A stretch of DNA of 64,000 nt from Nothopassalora personata. Lineage: Eukaryota; Ascomycota; Dothideomycetes; Mycosphaerellales; Mycosphaerellaceae. The translations under genes and the position numbers were made by a program. Where the stretch lies: the NCBI GenBank assembly GCA_033816765.1, contig CM066287.1:3534001-3598000 (forward strand). Reading direction: 5' to 3'. The notes beneath the pieces were generated by a model that saw only the letters and a program-made list of their open reading frames with translations, was not told where the DNA came from and did not search any database. Numbering within the stretch: position 1 is the first letter of the stretch; every line of letters starts with the position of its first letter. Shown one piece after another: positions 1-7,037 of this stretch.

Positions 1-1
1 G

Positions 2-499
2 CCACCTGGTTGGATCCCAAATGAAACGTTGCGCGATATGAGACCTGAAGCAGATGTACACATTATGGATCTGGCACCTCAGGTAACCACAGTAGCACGA
101 CCGCCCTCTGTCGGCACCGGTGCTGTGGCTCTTCCTGTTGGTGACCACACGCCTTCTAATGTTGCTGTGGGCAATAGCGAAGGGGTTTCGGTGCCTGCTT
201 CTAATGCAACGACGGATACAACGTCGACGGACGAAGCAATCGAGGCCGCTCAGATGGAGCTGCTTGATGAAACGGATGGTATGGAGGATGATGAAGCCTT
301 CGCATATGCACTAAGGAAGATTCAAGGTCACACGCTTCGAGACGAAGGTGTTTTGAGGGGGGGGTGGTGTCACGGCCGCTCCGCAAGTGAAGGATTTGGG
401 ATGGATCACGTGACCTCAGAGCACGTGACCAGGATGACTCAGCCCGGCCCGAAGCCGACCCGCGACACCTCGGCCCTTAAGTATAGGCCTCGACCTTAG
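2..499 (+). CDS. C-terminal end of a retrotransposon polyprotein (partial)
   Basis: The frame is open from base 2 and ends at TAG 497-499. The visible product is low-complexity and acidic and has no recognisable catalytic domain. It is the expected tail of a gypsy-type Pol, after integrase and chromodomain. The frame crosses the polypurine tract and runs about 130 bp into the 3' LTR, as the pol frame of element C also does. The 5' part is outside the window, so family placement rests on the LTR rather than on the protein. Confidence 0.5.
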   Translation, partial: PPGWIPNETLRDMRPEADVHIMDLAPQVTTVARPPSVGTGAVALPVGDHTPSNVAVGNSEGVSVPASNATTDTTSTDEAIEAAQMELLDETDGMEDDEAFAYALRKIQGHTLRDEGVLRGGWCHGRSASEGFGMDHVTSEHVTRMTQPGPKPTRDTSALKYRPRP

Positions 500-573
500 A
501 ACCTACTTCTCTCTTTAGCTATCGACTTTGTTAATACTACACCCCTGCACTCTCGCACTGTAGCCTCGTGACA
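368..573 (+). repeat. 3' LTR of element D (206 bp)
   Basis: The LTR is bounded by the perfect 7-bp inverted repeat TGTCACG (368-374) and CGTGACA (567-573). A G-rich polypurine tract abuts the 5' edge. Two CACGTG palindromes lie at 407-412 and 422-427. A TATA-like AAGTATAGG occurs near 479-487. No 5-bp duplication flanks this LTR alone (GGTGG before, TATAG after), so it is a 3' LTR of a longer element and not a solo LTR. Confidence 0.8.
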
Positions 574-1600
574 TATAGAGCATAAGCCTTAGACTTCATA
601 GTCTAAAGAGCTACACTAAGAAGACCCTAATTAGGCCATAACACTATTCTACCCTGCCCTACACATTAGTAAGAAGAAGAGGGATAGGACTTATAAGCCT
701 ATAAAGACTAAATAAGCTAAGGTCTATCCTAAGCTAACTAGGAGAAGTTTAAGATAGAATAGATCCTATTATAATTATAGCAAACTTAAGAAAGTATTCG
801 CTATAATAGCTATAGATAATATAAAGAAGGGGAAGCTTACAGATCCTACTACCCTAACTAAAGCATTAAATAGACCTAATAGAGCTGAATAGATTAGGGC
901 AATTAGAAAGGAATTCAACTCCTTAGAAGACATAGAATGTGTTGCATAGATCCTATTATAGAAAGTCCCTAAGGGTAGGAAACTGCTTATAGGAAAATGG
1001 GTCCTACACTATAAGTATCTTCCTAATAGGTCTATTAAGAAGCGTAGAGCTAGATAGGTAGTAAAGGGGTTTACTTAAAAGTAAGGAATAGACTATGTTA
1101 AAACCTTTGCTCTAACCCTAAGGCTACTAACAAGTAGGATTCTCCTAACCCTATGTACAGTTCTTAGCTAGAAGAGGAGACAGATTAATGTTAAAACAGC
1201 ATTTATAAACCCTAACATCGATAGACCTTTGTATATTAAACTACTAGAAGGGGCAGAACTTATTAAGAAAGCTCTATCTAACAAAGTCCTAGAAATTAAG
1301 AAGGGACTATATAGATTGAAACAAGCTACAAACCTCTAGTACTATGATGCTAAGAATGCTCTAGAAGAATTAGGCCTAAAGAGACTTGATTCTAATATAT
1401 GTCTTTTTTAGGGGGAGAATCTTTTAGTTCTCCTATATATAGATAACTTTTAGATCTTTAGCGATAGTGATTAGAAGATTAATAAGTTTATTACTAGACT
1501 AAAGAAGAAGTACTCTATTAAAACTGTTAACACTAACCTTTTCCTAGGCATGCAACTAAAGAGTGAAAAGAATAGAGATCTCTATGTCTCCTAAAAGCAC
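574..1600 (+). mobile_element. Ty1/copia element A, left part, RIP-degraded
   Basis: From about 780 to 1600 the plus strand translates, across many stops, to the copia reverse transcriptase. I can see the KWV, KGF, GIDY, VKTAF and LYRLKQA blocks and a degraded catalytic box (YIDN). Nearly all stops fall where the family has Trp or Gln (TGG or CAG/CAA turned into TAG or TAA), and CTA/TAG trinucleotides are greatly over-represented, as RIP would leave. The frame is cut at 1600 by insertion of element B and resumes in frame at 14917. The 5' LTR and gag of A are not recognisable and may have been replaced by element D. Confidence 0.8.
1596..1600. repeat. Target-site duplication of element B, left copy (AGCAC)
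   Basis: AGCAC at 1596-1600 directly precedes the left LTR of B. The same five bases follow the right LTR at 14912-14916. A five-base duplication is standard for copia integrases. Removing B and one copy rejoins the reading frame of element A. Confidence 0.9.
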
Positions 1601-1847
1601 TGTTAAGTTAAGACCTTACAGGATACGTAGTTAGTAGCGGAGTGGAGTAAGAGATTAATCTTCAACTAGCTAATAGCTATAGGGCATGTAGCAATATATT
1701 AGGAACCAATGTATTGATTGTGTTAGATGTCTATCTAAGCTAAAGGGGAGAGAAGGTGTCTTCCGACAAGCTAAGTTATCGTAGATGCCTTAGGCTATTA
1801 GATCACAACCTAACTGTTAGCTCCCCTTAAGATGCTACATCTTAACA
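1601..1847 (-). repeat. LTR of element B (3' LTR in element sense)
   Basis: It begins TGTTAAG and ends CTTAACA, a perfect 7-bp inverted repeat with TG...CA ends. Its length (247 bp) equals that of the right copy, with about 11 transitions between them. Confidence 0.9.
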
Positions 1848-2338
1848 CTCCTACTTATCTTACATAGGAGGTTATAGTCTACTCTTCTCCTGTTAGTAGT
1901 ATTTAGACCTCTATAATAGGTTAAGCTAGCTTATAAACCTCTAGAAGTGTAGACTAGTCTTTAGCTTTATAAACCTATCTATAACTATCTTAGATGTTAG
2001 GGTGTACTTAATAGTAATAAGCCTTCTCTACTAAAGTTTCCTAATAGCATTGTAGGCAATGTCAATGTACTTTAACTTGTTATAAACATGTGCATCCCTT
2101 ACTAGGGTAAGGGCAGCTTAGTTGTTACCTCTTAATTAGACTAGTCTTAAGCTTAATACAGTCTCCTAGTTTCTAGTAATCCTTAGTTGATGGGAACAGT
2201 CTCCTACTAACTCTAGACAGTCTATCTCCCTTAGTAGTAAAGCTAGGAATTGGGATTGCTTTACACATGCATTTATAGCCATGTATTTAGCTTCTATTGT
2301 AGATGTTACTATAGACTTTTACTTCTTGCTTATCTAGG
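1848..2338 (-). mobile_element. 3' internal end of element B (RNase H remnant)
   Basis: This is the continuation of the RNase H region of B on the minus strand, broken by stops, between element C and the B LTR. The block resembling STIEAKYMAINA near 2290-2325 corresponds to the conserved copia motif around S-x-E-A-E-Y. No intact frame remains. Confidence 0.7.
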
Positions 2339-2530
2339 TGACACGAGGCCTACGAGTGTAAGAGGGAAACGTAGGGTGTAGGGAATAGAGACGTAGTTAG
2401 ACGAAGTATCTAGAGGTAACGCGCGAAGTACGAAAGATAAAGCAAAGCGCCGAGGCGTCGCGCTAGCGCCGGGAGATCACGTGACCCTGATCACGTGACC
2501 GAACATCCAAATCAAGGTCGCTTCGTGACA
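2339..2530 (-). repeat. 3' LTR of element C (192 bp)
   Basis: Plus-strand ends are TGACACGAGG and CGTGACA. In element sense the LTR starts TGTCACGAAG and ends CTCGTGTCA. I see no difference from the copy at 9835-10026. It holds two CACGTG palindromes at 2478-2483 and 2492-2497. The end of the pol frame (stop at 2463-2465) lies inside it. Confidence 0.95.
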
Positions 2531-5039
2531 GTACCCCCCCCTCCACGAGACGAGCTCCTGCGACGTCGTTCAGGCTATTGCGTTGCGTGCCAGTTGCACT
2601 TGCGTGCTTGCTGGTATTGCTTGTTCGCTGCTCATCATATGACGGCTGACTGCTGGTGTGCGAGTGTTGTTGCATGGTCTCACCCATTGAAGAGGTAGGC
2701 CGCTTTGAAGAACTTCCATCCAGCCGAATGCCTTCTGCGAGTGAGTAGAAAGGAGGCGTGGACTTCGTAGGCGGTGTGGCGTCTCCGGAGATCACTGCGA
2801 GACCATAAACTGAGACGCTAAATACGTGCGCCATGAACTCATCGTCAACCTCCGTAGGTCGTGGCTTGTCTGGGTATGCGCGGTGAAATTCTTGCACCAG
2901 CTCCTCAGCACCTGGCAGCAGTGAGGTGTATGGGCGTTCGCTCATTGTGCCGTCCTTCCACAAAACCTTGTACCAGACTTTGCGGTATTTTATCCTTGAG
3001 TCAACCACCTCTTGAACTTCCCATTCAGTCGATTCTTTACCATCTCTTACTATTTCGAGCGGCGGCGGCGGCGGCAGGTGCTGTCCAGGCAGCGGGTCTT
3101 CGGGTGCGCGGCGTAGGAGACTCGAGTGGAAAACATCGTGGAGGTGGGCGAGATCAGAGTTAGGTGGGAATCGCAGGCGGTAGGAACGGCGCCCAATAGG
3201 CTCGACGACTTCGAAGGGACCGAATGCTTTACTGTCGAGTTTCTTGGATGGTCGTGTAGTGCGGATGTTGCGTGCGTCGAGGAAGACTTTGTCGCCCTTT
3301 TGGAAATTTGGTGCGGGTGCACGTGCCACATTAGCTTGATCCGTGTTCTTGGCTTGGGTCCAAGCGTGCTCCGCTCGCATTTGCTCGAGCACGGCCTGTG
3401 TGAATTGCTCAAAGTCTCTGAGGTTGTCTGCAAAGGTGTCGGCTGCATCAAGCTGTTTCACCTTGTCTGCCGTGACTTGTGGACGGGCTTCAGATGGCTT
3501 CACATTCATCCCTAAGCTCGGGTGCCTTCCTGTGTTCGCAAAGAATGGTGTAACGCCTGTGCTGGCAGCTACATGGTTGTTCATCGCGAATTCCGCGGTC
3601 GGCAGCCAGTTAACCCAGTCGTCCTGGAGATAGTTACTGAAAGCTCGCAAGTATTGCTCTAACGCTTGGTTAGTTCGCTCCGATTGACCGTCGGTCTCTG
3701 GGTGGAAGGAAGTTGACAGGTTTTGTTTGATGCCGAGCCGCTGGCAGAGTCGTTCCCAGAAGGCGCTTACAAACTGCGTCCCGCGGTCTGACACAAATAT
3801 TTCTGCGACGCCGTGATGGGGCATAATGTAATGGTAGTACAGGTCAGCTGTGTGTTCTGCATCCATACGGTCCGTAGGGATGAAGTGCACCTGCTTGGAG
3901 AGCATGTCTGTTACTGTCAGGATATTGGTGTATGTCTTGCCATCTCTGCGAGATTTGCTAGGCGGCAGGTCGACTATGAAGTCCATGGCGACGTGTTTCC
4001 AGACGTCCGGTGGTGTACGATGGGCGGAGAGCGTCCCTTGGTACCGTGAACGAGACGGTGTTGATCTCCTACAGATGTAGCAGTTGCGCACGTATTGGGT
4101 GATGTCTTTCTGCATGAAAGGCCACCATAGGTCATGGCGTAGAATCAGTTCGTGTGTGCGTGCCATGCCTTGATGCCCAGCAAGAGGCGCGTCATGGTAG
4201 CTCTGCACTATCTTTGTGCGTAGGTTGCGGTATTCCGGCACAAACAGCCTGTTGTTCACGTACAGCCTCCCGTCTTGCATGCGGCACTCTGAAGCTGTAA
4301 TCTTGCGCTGTTGCAGAAACTCAGACGTCTTGCGGTCGCGGAGATCTTTCTGAAGGCGCTTCATACGCATGCTGAAGCGTGGGTCCTTGTAAGCTGTATT
4401 GAGCATTGAGAGCACGTTGTCGTCCGAGTCTGCTGGTTGCTGCAACTCCGGCCAGTCTTCCTTGGGAGTGTCTGGCTCGTTGGGCGTTGGCTGGTCAGGG
4501 ACTGTCGCCAGATCTGACCCGTCTTCTAGCGCTTGTTCAGGTGCCTTATGCTCGTCATCTTTTGGGACTTCGGGGATGTTCGCATTCTCGTCGTCCGCAT
4601 TCTCGTCGTTCGCTTTGTTGGCCAGCCTAGCGCTTCGTCGAGGTTCTGTAGGCGGGTCCGTGGTGATTGCGAATGCGGAGACTATATCCAGGTTATCCGG
4701 CTTCAAGATGGTTTGTTCGCGGTACTGTGTCCGTGCATCAATCCCTTCAGGCAGGTCTTGGGAGCGTCTCGTCAGGCTGTCCGGTTTGGTGCCCTGGACG
4801 CCCGGTCGATACGTGATCTTGAAGTTGAATTGTGACAGGAACTCGGCCCACCTAGCCTGGCGCTGGTTGAGTTGCTTCGTGGACATAAACCACTCCAGGT
4901 TCTTGTGATCTGACAGCACTCGGATGGGTTTCTGGTCATCCGCCTCTGGCACTAGTTCGTACTGCCATTCTTCGAACGTCTTGACAATAGCGAGCAGCTC
5001 CTTGTCGTAGATGTCGTAGTTGCATTCTTGCGGACTCAT
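2463..5039 (-). CDS. Pol C-terminal part of element C: RNase H end, integrase, chromodomain
   Basis: This is the continuation, in the same frame, of the upstream protease-RT frame after a TAG at 5052-5054. The first ATG after the stop gives an 858-residue frame. Residues 1-90 are the end of RNase H plus connection. The integrase zinc finger has H282, H289, C320 and C323. The catalytic triad is D353, D418 and E454 (35 residues between the last two). A GPF motif lies at about 607-609 and a chromodomain-like segment at about 672-724. These place the element among chromoviruses, whose chromodomain is known to guide integration toward particular chromatin. The last 40 or so residues run through the polypurine tract into the 3' LTR. 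Translation past the TAG would need readthrough, or the copy is defective. Confidence 0.9.
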   Translation of the reverse strand: MSPQECNYDIYDKELLAIVKTFEEWQYELVPEADDQKPIRVLSDHKNLEWFMSTKQLNQRQARWAEFLSQFNFKITYRPGVQGTKPDSLTRRSQDLPEGIDARTQYREQTILKPDNLDIVSAFAITTDPPTEPRRSARLANKANDENADDENANIPEVPKDDEHKAPEQALEDGSDLATVPDQPTPNEPDTPKEDWPELQQPADSDDNVLSMLNTAYKDPRFSMRMKRLQKDLRDRKTSEFLQQRKITASECRMQDGRLYVNNRLFVPEYRNLRTKIVQSYHDAPLAGHQGMARTHELILRHDLWWPFMQKDITQYVRNCYICRRSTPSRSRYQGTLSAHRTPPDVWKHVAMDFIVDLPPSKSRRDGKTYTNILTVTDMLSKQVHFIPTDRMDAEHTADLYYHYIMPHHGVAEIFVSDRGTQFVSAFWERLCQRLGIKQNLSTSFHPETDGQSERTNQALEQYLRAFSNYLQDDWVNWLPTAEFAMNNHVAASTGVTPFFANTGRHPSLGMNVKPSEARPQVTADKVKQLDAADTFADNLRDFEQFTQAVLEQMRAEHAWTQAKNTDQANVARAPAPNFQKGDKVFLDARNIRTTRPSKKLDSKAFGPFEVVEPIGRRSYRLRFPPNSDLAHLHDVFHSSLLRRAPEDPLPGQHLPPPPPLEIVRDGKESTEWEVQEVVDSRIKYRKVWYKVLWKDGTMSERPYTSLLPGAEELVQEFHRAYPDKPRPTEVDDEFMAHVFSVSVYGLAVISGDATPPTKSTPPFYSLAEGIRLDGSSSKRPTSSMGETMQQHSHTSSQPSYDEQRTSNTSKHASATGTQRNSLNDVAGARLVEGGVLSRSDLDLDVRSRDQGHVISRR
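2531..2546 (-). other. Polypurine tract of element C
   Basis: On the minus strand a G-rich run (GTGGAGGGGGGGGTAC) abuts the 3' LTR. This is the usual primer site for plus-strand DNA synthesis. Element D has a similar tract at the same place. Confidence 0.75.
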
Positions 5040-5051
5040 CTTCTTGGAGAA

Positions 5052-5054
5052 CTA
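5052..5054 (-). other. In-frame TAG within RNase H of element C
   Basis: The TAG falls between the residues ...KPIA and FSKKMSP. Ty3/gypsy RNase H usually has an aromatic residue here, so a Tyr codon (TAC/TAT) is the likely parent. That change would be a transversion, so it is not typical of RIP. It separates two otherwise continuous frames of 638 and 858 codons. Confidence 0.85.
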
Positions 5055-6968
5055 GGCTATCGGCTTGAGCAGAAACTCGCCTTCCTTCTCCGGATCTGGG
5101 TGCTTCTGGGACAGAACGCCTGCAGTTACGTAGTCTGACGCATCCGTCTCAATCCAAACTTCCAGTCCTGGTTGGAAGTGTGCCAGGATTGGTGCTGAGA
5201 CGAATCGCTTCTTCAGCTTATCGAATGCTTGCTGGCATCCCTCGTCCCACTGCCAGGGTGTATCTTTCTTTGTCAGTGCTGTGAGCTTGCGCACGACTCT
5301 TGAATACTCATAGATGAAGCGTCTGTAGAAACCACTGAACCCGAGGAACGCAAGGACGTCCTTGACGTTCCGGGGTGTCTCCCAGTTCTGGATTGCTTCA
5401 ACCTTAACTGGATCCATCTCGATACCTTCGGTAGTGACAATAAGGCCAAGGTACTTGATCTTCTTGACGAAGAATTCGCTCTTGTCAATGTCGATAGGCA
5501 TACCGGCTTCGCCTACTTTCTTAATGACTGCTCGTACGTGCTGGACATGTTCTTCTTCGCTGTCGCTGTAGATGAGAACATCGTCAAGATAGACTGTGCA
5601 GAACCGATCGAGGTACTCTCGCAGTACTTCATTGATTCGTCTCTGCCAACTGCTTGGCCCGTTGCAGAGCCCGAACGGCATAACCTTGAACTCGTAGAGG
5701 CCATATCTTGTGATGAAGGCTGTCAGCCATTCCTGTCCATGCGCAATGCGAAGGTTGTTGAATGCTGCTACGATGTCGAGTTTCGAGAACATCTTGGCCT
5801 TAGCCAGACGATCCAGGGTTTCTCGGATCAAAGGAATAGGATATCGGTCCTTAATCGTGAGGGCGTTCAATGCTCTGTAATCGACGCATACGCGCAGTCC
5901 ACCACCAGGCTTCTTGACAATGAGCAGTGGTGATGCGCAGGGCGACTTGCTTTCTTGCAATGAACCGTTTGCAAGGCCATCGTCGAGAAACTTCCGTACC
6001 ACGGCCAACTGCTCAGCATTCATTGGGATCATCTTGCGATAAGGCGGTGTAGTACCTGGTTTGAGCTTAATCTCATGGTCACTAGGACCATGCTCAGGCA
6101 GTACAAACTCCGACTTGTGCTTGAAGTACAGAGCTAGATCCTTAAGCACTGCTGGCAGCTTTTCTTCTGGGTTCGACTTCTTGCACGCTGTCATGAAGCG
6201 TTCCCAGTCCTCTGGCGCCATCGCGAAGCATGAAAGTTGTTCTCCCTCCCCCCCAAACGGATCTTGCGGTGGCGGCTTATCGGGTGGTTCGGGTGGGACG
6301 TCGTCAGGTGGTGGTGTTAGGTCTTCAGGCCAAAGGGCAAAGAGCTGATTGTCCTTATCCTTTGACATCTTCATGAACGCTTGCGCACTGACGATGTCGA
6401 TATCATCAGAGCTGTGAAAGTCAGGGTCGACGTTGTGGGTCTTGCCGCGACGATCTATTGTTACGACGCAGACCAGACTTCTGAAGTTATGGTTCAAGCA
6501 GCAGTTCGTGCTGTTGAAGGTCATTGTCCTGTTCTTGAAGCTGATCTCGGGGTCATGTTGTTCTAGCCATGACATTCCGATGACGATGTCATATGTGTCA
6601 AGGTCTGTAACGTAGTACAGATCCTGGTCGCGATGTGCTCCGACGTCCAGGGTGACGAGGACTGCATGTGTTATCATAGAGCGGTGCCCGTCCGCAAGTC
6701 GCAAACGCTTAGGTTTCGCAAGAGGGATAAGGTCAAGGTGATGTGTGCGCACGAAGTTGTTATGGATGAAGAGGTCTGTTGCGCCTGTGTCGATCAAACT
6801 TTTTGCATTATGAGGTCCTAGTCTACTGTGTACCTTTGCAGAGCATACAAGGTGTTTGCCCTGTCTAGGCTGGACAGTGACGTTCTGGATGCCTCCTGCT
6901 GTCTCGGCACAAGACAGTGCAAGTTCGTTGTTGTCATAATCGTCATCTCTTAGGGTGCAAAGGTTCAT
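5052..6968 (-). CDS. Pol N-terminal part of element C: protease, reverse transcriptase, RNase H start
   Basis: From the first ATG this is 638 residues, but the frame is open upstream to the gag end, as expected for a Gag-Pol fusion made by -1 frameshifting. The aspartic protease motif DTGA lies at 60-63. Reverse transcriptase spans about 340-510, with LDIVAAF, the MPFGL block and the catalytic YLDD at 460-463. RNase H begins near 570 (TDASD at about 608). The frame stops at TAG 5052-5054, inside RNase H, immediately before the SKKMSP block that normally continues it. The downstream 858-residue frame is in register with it. No RIP-like damage is evident. Confidence 0.93.
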   Translation of the reverse strand: MNLCTLRDDDYDNNELALSCAETAGGIQNVTVQPRQGKHLVCSAKVHSRLGPHNAKSLIDTGATDLFIHNNFVRTHHLDLIPLAKPKRLRLADGHRSMITHAVLVTLDVGAHRDQDLYYVTDLDTYDIVIGMSWLEQHDPEISFKNRTMTFNSTNCCLNHNFRSLVCVVTIDRRGKTHNVDPDFHSSDDIDIVSAQAFMKMSKDKDNQLFALWPEDLTPPPDDVPPEPPDKPPPQDPFGGEGEQLSCFAMAPEDWERFMTACKKSNPEEKLPAVLKDLALYFKHKSEFVLPEHGPSDHEIKLKPGTTPPYRKMIPMNAEQLAVVRKFLDDGLANGSLQESKSPCASPLLIVKKPGGGLRVCVDYRALNALTIKDRYPIPLIRETLDRLAKAKMFSKLDIVAAFNNLRIAHGQEWLTAFITRYGLYEFKVMPFGLCNGPSSWQRRINEVLREYLDRFCTVYLDDVLIYSDSEEEHVQHVRAVIKKVGEAGMPIDIDKSEFFVKKIKYLGLIVTTEGIEMDPVKVEAIQNWETPRNVKDVLAFLGFSGFYRRFIYEYSRVVRKLTALTKKDTPWQWDEGCQQAFDKLKKRFVSAPILAHFQPGLEVWIETDASDYVTAGVLSQKHPDPEKEGEFLLKPIA

Positions 6969-6995
6969 CTCTTCTTCATGTTCTTCGTTTGAGCA

Positions 6996-7037
6996 AGGCT
7001 TAGGGTCGCGACTTGACTCTAAGCCTGAGCATTTCCC
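6996..7037 (-). promoter_or_regulatory. Candidate -1 ribosomal frameshift site between gag and pol (slippery heptamer plus hairpin)
   Basis: On the minus strand the heptamer GGGAAAT lies at 7037-7031 and is phased G-GGA-AAT in the gag frame, matching the X-XXY-YYZ slippery rule. Four bases later an 8-bp perfect stem forms between AGGCTTAG (7026-7019) and CTAAGCCT (7003-6996), with a 15-base loop that contains the palindrome GTCGCGAC. The gag stop TAG (7021-7019) lies within the 5' arm. The pol frame is -1 to gag and open from the heptamer onward, so a single slip here would give Gag-Pol. The spacer is a little shorter than the usual 5-9 bases. Confidence 0.75.

Larger units (their letters stand above)
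1..573 (+). mobile_element. 3' end of a Ty3/gypsy-type LTR retrotransposon (element D)
   Basis: An open frame runs in from the left edge and leads into a purine tract (about 354-367) directly followed by an LTR beginning TGTCACGG. This order (coding end, polypurine tract, LTR) is that of the 3' end of an LTR retrotransposon read on the plus strand. The LTR layout resembles element C in this window: TGTCACG start, GATTTGG block and two CACGTG motifs. The sequence after the LTR, TATAG, is the candidate target-site duplication, but its partner lies outside the window. The element sits at the left margin of the RIP-degraded copia element A and is not itself visibly RIP-mutated here. Confidence 0.75.

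Noticed and set aside
368..573. Element D LTR as a solo LTR
   Set aside because: Flanking 5-mers differ (GGTGG and TATAG) and a polypurine tract plus coding frame abut it, so it is a 3' LTR of a longer element.
7004..7018. GTCGCGAC in the frameshift loop as a separate regulatory palindrome
   Set aside because: A single 8-base palindrome alone is not significant; kept only as part of the frameshift candidate.
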